A stretch of 10,157 bases of DNA, taken from Gammaproteobacteria bacterium (GTDB taxonomy: Bacteria > Pseudomonadota > Gammaproteobacteria > GRL18). How positions within the stretch are numbered: position 1 is the first letter of the stretch; each line of letters starts with the position of its first letter. This document shows, in pieces, positions 1-6,496 of the stretch. The translations under genes were made by a program, and so were the position numbers. The DNA is taken from the NCBI GenBank assembly GCA_023144715.1, contig JAGLFC010000027.1:1-10157 (forward strand), written 5' to 3'. The notes beneath the pieces were generated by a model. It saw only the letters and a program-made list of their open reading frames with translations. It had not been told where the DNA came from and ran no database searches.

Positions 1-182
1 TGAATGGTAATACCACGTTCCTGCTCTTGATCCATGAAGTCAGTGGTTGCTTCACCATCATGTACTTCACCAATCTTATGGGTCTTACCCGTCAGGTTCA
101 AAATACGTTCGGTCGTGGTGGTCTTACCCGCATCAACGTGTGCAAAAATGCCTATGTTACGGTATTTACTCAAATCAGCCAT
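1..182 (-). CDS. fusA: Elongation factor G, FusA2-type, N-terminal part (cut by left edge)
   Basis: This is the first 60 codons of a translational GTPase read on the minus strand; the rest lies beyond the left edge. EF-G moves tRNAs and mRNA through the ribosome after peptide bond formation, using GTP in the cytoplasm. The G1/P-loop AHVDAGKTT is at residues 14-22, and the switch I sequence ending in ERGITI is at 55-60. The N-terminus (MADLSKYRNIGIFAHVDAGK) is shorter than that of the canonical str-operon EF-G (MAR...RYRNIGISAHIDAGK) and, from memory of the family, matches the second EF-G found in Vibrio, Shewanella and Pseudomonas. An AGAG ribosome binding site sits 6 nt before the ATG (plus-strand 189-192). 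The gene is divergent from hemA and no rpsG or tuf is visible. EF-G family is near certain; the FusA2 subtype is likely but rests on only 60 residues. Confidence 0.9.
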   Translation of the reverse strand, partial: MADLSKYRNIGIFAHVDAGKTTTTERILNLTGKTHKIGEVHDGEATTDFMDQEQERGITI

Positions 183-276
183 AATAATCTCTGGTTAAAC
201 TTAAAAGGTTAGTAGTTAAATGTTAGTTAATACATTCATGTCCAATTACTGATTAGACATAGAAAAATTATCCGAG

Positions 277-305
277 ATTTTAGTGATTTTATAGAAAAAT
301 ATCAA
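277..305 (-). promoter_or_regulatory. Candidate sigma-70 promoter for fusA
   Basis: On the minus strand, TTGATA (plus 300-305) is followed by a 17-bp spacer and TAAAAT (plus 277-282). Transcription would start near 270 and leave a leader of about 90 nt before the fusA ATG. The -35 box and spacer lie inside the left arm of the long inverted repeat. AT-rich DNA produces such matches by chance, so the call is tentative. Confidence 0.35.
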
Positions 306-344
306 TAAAAATAATGTTTTATTGATATTTTTCTATAAAATCAC
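283..344. repeat. Perfect 28-bp inverted repeat with 6-bp spacer
   Basis: The left arm 283-310 and right arm 317-344 are exact reverse complements over 28 bp, separated by ataatg (311-316). The arms begin with GTGATTTTAT and end with ATAAAATCAC. It is nearly all A and T, so it would make a long, weak-per-pair hairpin in RNA or a cruciform in DNA. It sits between two divergent genes rather than after one, which argues against a simple terminator. It could be a relic of a small non-coding repeat family, a dimer-binding site, or a structure insulating the two promoters. Confidence 0.9.
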
Positions 345-448
345 ACAATAGACCACTTTTACATATTATCAATAAACAACAAATTTAGAAGCTAAATCTA
401 TAAATAATTTTAAATAGGTACAAAAATTCCATTGTGTATTTTTTATAG

Positions 449-478
449 ACGACATAACATAATGTTATCTTTTATAAT
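449..478 (+). promoter_or_regulatory. Candidate upstream hemA promoter
   Basis: ACGACA (449-454) and a perfect TATAAT (473-478) are separated by 18 bp, giving a start near 485 and a leader of about 110 nt. A 15-bp perfect palindrome fills most of the spacer, which is where a repressor would block RNA polymerase. The -35 box matches consensus at four of six positions. Confidence 0.4.
454..468. promoter_or_regulatory. Operator-like 7-1-7 palindrome ATAACAT-A-ATGTTAT
   Basis: The two 7-bp halves are perfect inverted copies around one central base, a shape typical of sites bound by dimeric regulators. It lies between the -35 and -10 boxes of the candidate upstream hemA promoter. I cannot assign it to a known regulator; it does not match the Fur consensus. 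Confidence 0.4.
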
Positions 479-524
479 TTATAGGGAAAATAATAATGAG
501 AGATTGCTTGAGTTTTATACAAAA

Positions 525-553
525 TTTACGCAAAATACTCGTTTTAATACAAT
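525..553 (+). promoter_or_regulatory. Candidate proximal hemA promoter
   Basis: TTTACG (525-530), a 17-bp spacer and TACAAT (548-553) give a start near 560, about 37 nt before the hemA ATG. The spacing is ideal and the -10 box matches five of six positions. This would drive the hemA-prfA-prmC operon, alone or with the upstream candidate. Confidence 0.45.
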
Positions 554-596
554 AAATTTTAACCACCATTGACTAAGGGCTTTTAATAGATATTCT

Positions 597-1877
597 ATGT
601 CGTTACTTGCACTCGGAATTAACCATAAAACTGCTCCAGTAAACATCAGAGAACAACTTTCTTTTGCTCCTGATACTATCTCTGAAGCACTCAAAGACCT
701 CATTGCTTTGAATGCCGTCGATGAAGCTGTCATTTTATCCACTTGTAATCGCACTGAGCTTTATTGTCAACTTAACGGTGATGACAATAATGCTGAAGAG
801 GCCACTCATACCTTGATACAATGGTTAAAGGAGCATCATAATTTAGCGGATACACCTATTACAGACTATCTTTATCTACACCATAATAAAGAGGCAGTTA
901 AACATTTATTACGTGTTGCTAGTGGGCTTGATTCGCTTGTTTTAGGTGAACCACAAATATTAGGACAATTAAAATCAGCCTTTGCAGTGGCTAAATCTAA
1001 TAATACTATTGGTCAATATTTACACAAACTTTTTCAACATACTTTTAGCTGTGCCAAACAAGTACGCACGGATACTGCGATTGGTGCAAGTCCTGTTTCT
1101 GTGGCTTTTGCTTCGGTCAGTCTTGCCAAACAAATTTTTAGTGATTTGCAAGAACACACTGCCCTATTAATTGGTGCTGGAGAAACCATTGAATTGGTTG
1201 CTCGACATCTACATGAATCGGGTATCGGACGGATTATTATCGCCAATCGAACACTTGAAAAAGCCCATACATTGGCACAAGAATTTGATGGTTATGCTAT
1301 TTCTATCGGTGAAATCCCAGCTCACCTTGCAGAAGCAGATATTGTGATCAGTTCAACCGCCAGCCAACTGCCTATTTTAGGTAAAGGGACAGTAGAGTCT
1401 GCGATCACAGCTCGTAAACATCGCCCTATTTTTATGGTTGATATTGCTGTGCCTAGAGATATTGAAGAACAAGTAGGTGACTTAGAAGATATTTTTCTAT
1501 ATACCGTCGATGATTTACAAGAAATTATTGATGAAGGTTTAAAATCACGACAAGATGCCGCTCTTAAAGCAGAAGAAATTATTGATGTTGAAGTGTCTCA
1601 CTTTAGTAACTGGCTACGTTCACTGGATTCTATTTCAACCATGTGTTTCTACCGTGATAAATCCGAAGCCATTCGTGATGAAGTTTTAAACAATGCAAAA
1701 AAACAATTAAAGAATGGGAAACCTGTCGAACAGGTGCTGAATGATGTTGTGCGTCAATTGACTAATAAACTCATTCATAAACCTTGTATACAAATCAAGC
1801 AAGCAGGTATGGATGGGCGTACCGATTTAGTGGATGCCGCCATTGAACTTTTTGACCTAAACACAGATAAACAGTAA
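597..1877 (+). CDS. hemA: Glutamyl-tRNA reductase
   Basis: HemA reduces the glutamate on charged tRNA-Glu to glutamate-1-semialdehyde with NADPH, the first committed step of the C5 route to heme and other tetrapyrroles, in the cytoplasm. The 426 residues are close to the 418 of the E. coli enzyme. The start MSLLALGINHKTAP is the family's usual N-terminus, and no upstream in-frame start exists before a stop at 570. The catalytic cysteine is C50 in STCNRTELY; the substrate domain contains ASGLDSLVLGEPQILGQ (108-124). The NADPH-binding loop GAGETIELVARH spans 193-204, followed by IIANRT and ISSTAS. A C-terminal dimerisation domain ends in the LTNKLIHKP region (388-396). No good ribosome binding site is at normal distance: AAGGG lies 17 nt upstream (575-579), suggesting modest initiation. 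It is first in an operon with prfA, 3 nt away. Confidence 0.98.
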   Translation: MSLLALGINHKTAPVNIREQLSFAPDTISEALKDLIALNAVDEAVILSTCNRTELYCQLNGDDNNAEEATHTLIQWLKEHHNLADTPITDYLYLHHNKEAVKHLLRVASGLDSLVLGEPQILGQLKSAFAVAKSNNTIGQYLHKLFQHTFSCAKQVRTDTAIGASPVSVAFASVSLAKQIFSDLQEHTALLIGAGETIELVARHLHESGIGRIIIANRTLEKAHTLAQEFDGYAISIGEIPAHLAEADIVISSTASQLPILGKGTVESAITARKHRPIFMVDIAVPRDIEEQVGDLEDIFLYTVDDLQEIIDEGLKSRQDAALKAEEIIDVEVSHFSNWLRSLDSISTMCFYRDKSEAIRDEVLNNAKKQLKNGKPVEQVLNDVVRQLTNKLIHKPCIQIKQAGMDGRTDLVDAAIELFDLNTDKQ

Positions 1878-1880
1878 GCT

Positions 1881-2966
1881 ATGAAATCCTCAATACAAAA
1901 TAAACTTGAAACACTGTCTGAACGACATGAAGAAATTGCATTATTACTTTCTCAGCAAGAAGTCATGGCTGATCAAAATAGATTCCGTGAACTTTCTAAA
2001 GAATATGCTGAACTGAGTCCTGTTGTTGAATGTTTTACACAGCATCAAGATGCAGAAGAAACGATTGTCAGTGCGACTGAGATGCTCAGTGACAGCGATC
2101 CCGAAATGCAAGAAATGGCACAGGAAGAAATAAAAGAAGCTAAAGCACAGCAAGAACATTTATCACTTGAATTACAGAGAATGTTATTGCCTAAAGATCC
2201 CAATGACAATAACAATATTTATCTTGAAGTGCGTGCAGGAACAGGAGGCGATGAAGCTGCCCTTTTCTCAGGCGATCTTTTTAAAATGTACAGTCGCTAT
2301 GCTGAATCTCAAAAATGGGCAGTAGAAATCATGTCTGAAAATTTGGGGGATCATGGTGGTTATAAAGAAGTCGTCGCTCGTATTGTAGGACATGGTGCAT
2401 TTTCCAAACTCAAATTTGAATCAGGTGCTCATCGGGTACAACGTGTTCCCGAAACAGAATCTCAGGGACGTGTTCATACGTCTGCTTGTACCGTTGCCAT
2501 TATTCCCGAAGTCGATGCCGTTGAAGCGATTGATATTAAAGCAAAAGATCTCCGCGTTGACACCTTTAGAGCTTCGGGAGCAGGTGGACAGCATATTAAT
2601 AAAACGGACTCTGCTATTCGTTTAACCCATCTACCTACGGGCACTGTGGTTGAATGTCAGGAAGAACGTTCACAACACAAAAACAAAGCCAAAGCAATGT
2701 CTATGCTCTCCTCACGCATATTAGCCACAGAACAAGAAAAACAACAATCCGCACAAGCAGCTGATCGTAAACTTCAAGTCGGCAGTGGTGATCGCAGTGA
2801 ACGCATTAGAACGTATAATTATCCTCAAGGTAGAGTGACTGATCATCGTATTAATTTAACTTTATATAAGCTTGATGAAGTGATGAATGGTGATTTAGGG
2901 GCTATTATTAATCCACTCTTGAGTGAACATCAGGCAGAATTACTGGCTGCCATGTCAGAGGATTAA
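1881..2966 (+). CDS. prfA: Peptide chain release factor 1
   Basis: RF1 recognises UAA and UAG in the ribosomal A site and triggers hydrolysis of the finished peptide from the P-site tRNA. The 361 residues match the usual length of about 360. The N-terminal helical domain (about 1-100) precedes the codon-recognition domain, whose tripeptide PET is at 190-192 in RVPETESQGRVHTSA; the middle residue varies within RF1 (E. coli has PAT). The GGQ motif that reaches the peptidyl transferase centre is at 235-237 in RASGAGGQHINKTDSAIR, with Q237 the expected methylation target of PrmC. RF2 is excluded because it carries SPF instead of PxT and a programmed frameshift. The ATG is 3 nt after the hemA stop with no clear Shine-Dalgarno sequence, so translation is probably coupled to hemA. 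Confidence 0.98.
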   Translation: MKSSIQNKLETLSERHEEIALLLSQQEVMADQNRFRELSKEYAELSPVVECFTQHQDAEETIVSATEMLSDSDPEMQEMAQEEIKEAKAQQEHLSLELQRMLLPKDPNDNNNIYLEVRAGTGGDEAALFSGDLFKMYSRYAESQKWAVEIMSENLGDHGGYKEVVARIVGHGAFSKLKFESGAHRVQRVPETESQGRVHTSACTVAIIPEVDAVEAIDIKAKDLRVDTFRASGAGGQHINKTDSAIRLTHLPTGTVVECQEERSQHKNKAKAMSMLSSRILATEQEKQQSAQAADRKLQVGSGDRSERIRTYNYPQGRVTDHRINLTLYKLDEVMNGDLGAIINPLLSEHQAELLAAMSED

Positions 2967-2973
2967 AGCGATT

Positions 2974-3846
2974 ATGTCTGAGCTTTATTTTACAATTGCT
3001 CAGACCTTGCACTATGGCACACAGTTATTGAGCAATAGTGACAGTGCCAAATTAGATTGTGAACTTTTACTACTCAAAGTATTAAATCATAAGCCAGAGA
3101 TACAACACACCCGAACTTGGTTAATGACTTGGCCTGACACGCTACTTTCAAAGCCACAAAGAGAGCAATTTTTAGCCTATCTTGATGCGCGTTTACAAGG
3201 AATGCCTATTGCTTATATTCTTGGTGAACAAGATTTTTGGACGCTCACTTTAAAAGTCACAGCAGCCACGCTTATCCCCCGTCCAGAGACAGAATTATTA
3301 GTAGAATTTGCTTTGGAAAAAATACCTGAAACCGATCCATATCATGTATTGGATTTAGGGACGGGTAGTGGTGCCATTGCTTTAGCAATTGCCTCTGAAA
3401 GAAAATATGCACAGATTATTGCCAGTGATATGAGTCAAGAAGCATTGAATATTGCTCAGGAAAATGCGCTTGCTTTAAACATTGAGAATATTTCTTTTTA
3501 CCAATCTTATTGGTTTAATAGCATTCCTCAACAACAATTTGATCTTATTGTCTCCAATCCGCCTTATATTGCAGAAAATGATCCCTTAATAGAAAAAAAT
3601 GTTAAAAAGTATGAACCATTAACCGCTTTGTATTCAAATGATAATGGCTTGTATGATATTCACAATATTATAAAAAATACTCGTTTGTATTTAAAACCCA
3701 ATGGCTGGATACTTTTTGAGCATGGTTATAATCAAAAAAATGCAGTACAAAAATTATTACAACACTATCATTTTAGCCATATCAGCACCTTAAATGATCT
3801 TAACCACCAACCCAGAGTTTCAATAGCTCAATATATAAAGAATTAG
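2974..3846 (+). CDS. prmC: Release factor glutamine methyltransferase
   Basis: PrmC transfers a methyl group from S-adenosylmethionine to the glutamine of the GGQ motif in RF1 and RF2, raising termination efficiency. The 290-residue product has an N-terminal helical bundle (1-90), the family segment TLIPRPETELLVE (99-111), SAM motif I DLGTGSGAIALAIA (127-140), an acidic residue after strand two (D152), and the catalytic NPPY at 195-198. The YEPLTAL segment (213-219) corresponds to the FEPLTAL of E. coli PrmC. I chose ATG 2974 because MSELYFTIAQTL aligns with the family start. The open frame reaches back to 2923, but that would overlap prfA by 44 nt without homology. AGAGG (2957-2961), inside the prfA 3' end, is the likely ribosome binding site, 12 nt upstream. 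It sits directly downstream of its substrate gene, as in E. coli. Confidence 0.97.
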   Translation: MSELYFTIAQTLHYGTQLLSNSDSAKLDCELLLLKVLNHKPEIQHTRTWLMTWPDTLLSKPQREQFLAYLDARLQGMPIAYILGEQDFWTLTLKVTAATLIPRPETELLVEFALEKIPETDPYHVLDLGTGSGAIALAIASERKYAQIIASDMSQEALNIAQENALALNIENISFYQSYWFNSIPQQQFDLIVSNPPYIAENDPLIEKNVKKYEPLTALYSNDNGLYDIHNIIKNTRLYLKPNGWILFEHGYNQKNAVQKLLQHYHFSHISTLNDLNHQPRVSIAQYIKN

Positions 3847-3875
3847 GACTTTTCCTATTTTATATCAAAAAACCA

Positions 3876-3904
3876 TTGAAACTGTAATTTATTTAAGGTA
3901 GAAT
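3876..3904 (+). promoter_or_regulatory. Sigma-70 promoter for the 58-residue protein
   Basis: TTGAAA (3876-3881) and TAGAAT (3899-3904) are exactly 17 bp apart, with five of six matches to consensus in the -10 and four of six in the -35. Transcription should start near 3911, leaving a leader of about 50 nt. This makes the small gene a transcription unit separate from prmC. Confidence 0.6.
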
Positions 3905-3960
3905 AATATCATACTAAATTACTTGGTCTTTACACTAATTAACATAATGAGGAAATTATA

Positions 3961-4137
3961 ATGAACGTTGATCAACATTTAAAAGTCGCACAATGGCATA
4001 TCGAACAAGCAAGACTACACGCAACAGAAAGCGGTTATAGCTGTGGCTGTCCTGTTAATGACCACGATCAAAAAGCAATTGATTCAGTTGAGTCTGGAAA
4101 GATTGAAGAAGAAAAAGTTTGTTCAGTATCATCATAA
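3961..4137 (+). CDS. Small Cys/His protein of unknown function (58 aa)
   Basis: I do not recognise this protein. It runs from ATG 3961 to TAA 4135-4137, begins MNVDQHLKVAQWHIEQARLH and ends EEEKVCSVSS. It is real by context: TGAGGA (3948-3953) lies 7 nt upstream, a well-spaced promoter precedes it and a strong terminator follows 22 nt after the stop. The first 25 residues look like one amphipathic helix with histidines at 6, 13 and 20, exactly seven apart and therefore on one face. A central YSCGCPVNDHD segment gives C28 and C30 as a CxC pair with H35 nearby; a third cysteine, C54, is close to the acidic C-terminus. There is no signal peptide or membrane segment, so it should be cytoplasmic. 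A metal- or redox-responsive role is possible but is only inference from the residues. Confidence 0.8.
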   Translation: MNVDQHLKVAQWHIEQARLHATESGYSCGCPVNDHDQKAIDSVESGKIEEEKVCSVSS

Positions 4138-4159
4138 TTATTGTATAATTTGATATTGT

Positions 4160-4200
4160 AAAAAAGCCGTTACTCTTTAATAGGAGTGACGGCTTTTTTT
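4160..4200 (+). terminator. Rho-independent terminator after the small protein
   Basis: A 16-bp stem (4160-4175 with 4184-4199) has the GC-rich core GCCGTTACTC / GAGTGACGGC, one U-G pair, an 8-nt loop and a run of T at 4194-4200. The A tract on the left arm means it may also work in the opposite direction, for transcripts from the tRNA side. Confidence 0.92.
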
Positions 4201-4319
4201 ATGTTTTTTAATAGAATAAAATCAGTAAAGTAATACAAAAAAATTAATTTTTTTATAATAGAAATAATTTATATAAGGATAATGTTCAAGCTATAAGACT
4301 ATAACTTGTTTTAGATAAG
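4201..4319. other. Gap between terminator and tRNA-Glu
   Basis: This AT-rich stretch has no gene. It contains one imperfect hairpin immediately after the tRNA 3' end: 4287-4295 pairs with 4300-4308 around agac, with a single U-G pair on the minus strand. No T run follows at once, so it could be a processing signal or weak terminator for the tRNA transcript. Confidence 0.4.
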
Positions 4320-4395
4320 TGGCGTCCCCTAGGGGGTTCGAACCCCTGTTACCGCCGTGAAAGGGCGGTGTCCTAGGCCACTAGACGAAGGGGAC
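4320..4395 (-). tRNA. gltX-independent tRNA-Glu(UUC): tRNA-Glu (anticodon UUC)
   Basis: Read on the minus strand, the 76-nt gene folds into a standard cloverleaf. The acceptor stem GTCCCCT (4389-4395) pairs with AGGGGAC (4324-4330), followed by discriminator G and an encoded CCA (4320-4322). The anticodon arm is CCGCC-CTTTCAC-GGCGG, giving anticodon TTC at plus 4359-4361. The T arm carries GGTTCGAACCC. The sequence is nearly identical to E. coli tRNA-Glu. Besides translation, this tRNA charged with glutamate is the substrate of HemA, encoded 2.4 kb away. It appears to be a single-gene transcript with its own strong promoter. (The symbol field is descriptive; I cannot assign a numbered locus name.). 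Confidence 0.98.
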
Positions 4396-4410
4396 ATACT
4401 TGATGAAAAG

Positions 4411-4438
4411 CTACCTTATTGAGTGTTTAATTAGGTAG
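4411..4438 (-). other. Hairpin in the tRNA-Glu leader transcript
   Basis: Arms 4411-4420 and 4429-4438 are inverted repeats with nine of ten positions paired and an 8-nt loop. In the minus-strand transcript the stem lies about 15 nt before the tRNA 5' end. It could guide processing of the precursor by an endonuclease; no direct evidence of function is visible. Confidence 0.4.
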
Positions 4439-4480
4439 ATAATCGAAGTCCTTCGGAGCAATTAGCTAGAAAGTGGGCGT

Positions 4481-4509
4481 ATTATAGGCTTGCTTTTTTC
4501 ATTAGTCAA
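4481..4509 (-). promoter_or_regulatory. Strong promoter for tRNA-Glu with GC-rich discriminator
   Basis: On the minus strand, TTGACT (plus 4504-4509), a 17-bp spacer and a perfect TATAAT (plus 4481-4486) are followed by ACGCCCAC (plus 4473-4480). The GC-rich discriminator is typical of stable-RNA promoters under stringent (ppGpp/DksA) control and stands out in this AT-rich DNA. The start should be near 4474, so about 80 nt of leader are removed to make the mature tRNA. Confidence 0.85.
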
Positions 4510-4640
4510 ACATTAATTTGTATTTATGATGAAATTTTATTTAAAGACAATAAAAATCATTAAATAACAGATTGCTTATGGATAATATGAGTGTCTTTTT
4601 ATACTATAGACCGCTCTATGAATTTTTTTTCAGGGACTTA

Positions 4641-6284
4641 ATGACTATGACCGATTTAACTCAATCACCTGCTTGGCTCAAACTTCAAGAACATTATTCA
4701 ACCATTAAAGATGTTCAAATGCGTGAACTTTTTGCCGAAGATCCTCAGCGTTTTAATAAATTTTCCATTACGATGCCAGAAACATTGTTACTCGATTACT
4801 CAAAAAATCGTATCACTGACGAAACTATGACGCTTTTATGTGCTTTAGCACGTCAGTCTAATATTGAGCAATGGCGTGATAAAATGTTTTCAGGAAAAGC
4901 AATTAATATCACTGAACATCGTTCTGTCTTGCATAATGCATTAAGAAATTGTGCTGATACTCCTGTTATAGTAGATGGGCAAGATGTAATGCCTAATATT
5001 AAGGCGGTTTTAGCTCATATAAGACGTTTCTCTGATCAGGTGCATTCGGGTGAATGGCGTGGTTATAATGGGAAAAAAATAACAACCATTGTCAATATTG
5101 GTATTGGTGGTTCTGATCTCGGGCCTCATCTGGTATGTGAATCCATGAAAGCTTTTGCACAAGAGGGTTTAAAAGCACACTTTGTGTCTAATGTAGATGC
5201 CACTCATTTAGTCGAAACGCTCAAAAATATTGAGCCAGAGACCACTTTATTTGTCATTGCTTCCAAAACATTTACCACGCAAGAAACCATGTTGAATGCT
5301 CATAGTGCCAGATCTTGGTTTTTAGAACAAGTAGGCGATGAAAGTGCCATTGAAAAGCATTTTGTGGCTGTCACGACCAATATTGAATTGGCTAAAGAGT
5401 TCGGTATTAATGAAGCCAATATGTTTGAATTTTGGGATTGGGTTGGAGGTCGCTATTCTCTCTGGTCTTCTATTGGTTTGAGTATTGCTCTTTATCTGGG
5501 TATGGATCATTTTGAAGCACTTTTAGAAGGTGCTTATGAAATGGATCAGCATTTCCAAAAAACACCGTTAGAAGAAAATATACCCGTCATTATGGCTCTT
5601 TTAGGGGTTTGGTATAACAACTTTTTTGATGCTAAAAGTTATGGCATTATGCCCTATAGCCAATATTTGGATCGTCTTCCTGACTATTTGCAACAATTAG
5701 ATATGGAGAGTAATGGTAAAACGACTGATCGCAATAATAAGCGTATTCATTATTCAACAGGTGCGGTTATTTGGGGAAAACCGGGTACCAATGGGCAACA
5801 CGCTTTCTTTCAATTATTACATCAAGGCACTCAACTTATCCCTGCTGATTTTATTATGCCGATTGAAAGTGAAAATTCTTTAGAGGAACATCAAGAAGTC
5901 CTCTTTTCAAATTGCTTGGCTCAAACAGAAGCTTTCATGAAAGGCAAAACAATAGATGAAGTGATTGCTGAAATGAAACAGCAAGGTTGTACAGAAGAAA
6001 CCATTGAAGCTATTGCTCCCCATAAAGTATTTGAGGGAAATAAACCCACCAATACCCTTCTTTTTCAACGTTTAACGCCTAAAACACTGGGTTCTTTATT
6101 AGCAATGTATGAACATAAGGTATTTGTTCAAGGCATTATTTGGAATATTAATTCATTTGATCAATGGGGTGTTGAGTATGGTAAGGTGCTTGCAGGTCAA
6201 ATATTGCAAGATTTATCAAAAACAGATCCTGTGAATAATCATGATGCTTCCACTAATGGTTTAATTGACTTTTTTAAATCTTAA
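4641..6284 (+). CDS. pgi: Glucose-6-phosphate isomerase
   Basis: Pgi interconverts glucose 6-phosphate and fructose 6-phosphate in glycolysis and gluconeogenesis, in the cytoplasm. The 547-residue product matches the 549 of E. coli. The two sugar-isomerase domains carry the family signatures VNIGIGGSDLGP (151-162), ASKTFTTQET (207-216) and FWDWVGGRYSLWSSIGLS (264-281). Catalytic residues by alignment with the E. coli enzyme are E356 in MESNGK, H387 in GTNGQHAF and K515 in FDQWGVEYGK. I chose ATG 4641 because MTMTDLTQSPAW aligns with MKNINPTQTAAW, with AGGGA at 4632-4636; ATG 4647 is a close alternative. The frame stays open back to TTG 4572, but those 23 residues look non-conserved. The gene is divergent from tRNA-Glu. 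I see no clear promoter. Confidence 0.97.
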   Translation: MTMTDLTQSPAWLKLQEHYSTIKDVQMRELFAEDPQRFNKFSITMPETLLLDYSKNRITDETMTLLCALARQSNIEQWRDKMFSGKAINITEHRSVLHNALRNCADTPVIVDGQDVMPNIKAVLAHIRRFSDQVHSGEWRGYNGKKITTIVNIGIGGSDLGPHLVCESMKAFAQEGLKAHFVSNVDATHLVETLKNIEPETTLFVIASKTFTTQETMLNAHSARSWFLEQVGDESAIEKHFVAVTTNIELAKEFGINEANMFEFWDWVGGRYSLWSSIGLSIALYLGMDHFEALLEGAYEMDQHFQKTPLEENIPVIMALLGVWYNNFFDAKSYGIMPYSQYLDRLPDYLQQLDMESNGKTTDRNNKRIHYSTGAVIWGKPGTNGQHAFFQLLHQGTQLIPADFIMPIESENSLEEHQEVLFSNCLAQTEAFMKGKTIDEVIAEMKQQGCTEETIEAIAPHKVFEGNKPTNTLLFQRLTPKTLGSLLAMYEHKVFVQGIIWNINSFDQWGVEYGKVLAGQILQDLSKTDPVNNHDASTNGLIDFFKS

Positions 6285-6496
6285 ATAAACATTCGATGAT
6301 ATAATACAACTATTGGGTGATATAATACAACTATTGGGTTATATCACTCAGTTATTTTGGTAATTCACAATATAAAGATATGCTAAATGATTGTTAATTA
6401 AAAATATCTTGTTTTGGCATAAAACTTGCAATACTATACCCTCCCTAATTGAATTCTCTTTAATTATGATATTTTTTAACACTATGGCGATCAAGC
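6285..6496. other. Gap between pgi and the TonB-dependent receptor
   Basis: No gene is visible. The left part holds a 21-bp tandem duplication that also forms a hairpin (listed separately). Upstream of the receptor a weak promoter candidate is TTGTTT (6409-6414), 17 bp, TACTAT (6432-6437). I found no good Fur box. The receptor start has only a poor Shine-Dalgarno match, GGCGA at 6486-6490. Confidence 0.5.
6297..6347. repeat. 21-bp direct tandem repeat with overlapping inverted repeat
   Basis: TGATATAATACAACTATTGGG occurs twice head to tail, at 6297-6317 and 6318-6338, without mismatch. Just downstream TTATATCAC (6339-6347) is the exact inverse of GTGATATAA (6317-6325) in the second copy, forming a 9-bp stem with a 13-nt loop. 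The perfect duplication suggests recent replication slippage. The hairpin might weakly end pgi transcription, but there is no T run right after it. Confidence 0.85.

Larger units (their letters stand above)
183..596. other. Divergent intergenic region between fusA and hemA
   Basis: This 414-bp very AT-rich region contains no convincing gene. It holds a perfect long inverted repeat (283-344), a 15-bp operator-like palindrome (454-468), one candidate promoter reading left into fusA and two reading right into hemA. These are listed separately. Nothing in it resembles a riboswitch I know. Confidence 0.8.

Noticed and set aside
27..212. Open frame on the plus strand at the left edge
   Set aside because: It is antisense to the clearly conserved EF-G N-terminus and has no recognisable protein features.
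2923..2973. Upstream in-frame ATG extending PrmC by 17 residues
   Set aside because: It would overlap prfA by 44 nt, adds no conserved residues, and ATG 2974 fits the family start with AGAGG upstream.
4320..4395. tRNA-Glu as an integration site for a mobile element
   Set aside because: No integrase, no second copy of the tRNA 3' end and no foreign-looking genes are present on either side; housekeeping genes flank it.
4572..4640. N-terminal extension of Pgi by up to 23 residues
   Set aside because: The added residues (LYYRPLYEFFFRD and neighbours) do not resemble the Pgi N-terminus, and AGGGA precedes ATG 4641.
6361..6496. Fur box upstream of the TonB-dependent receptor
   Set aside because: The best candidate, near TGATTGTTAATTAAA (6388-6402), matches only about half of the 7-1-7 Fur consensus, which AT-rich DNA reaches by chance. 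The receptor's copper motifs also give no reason to expect iron control.
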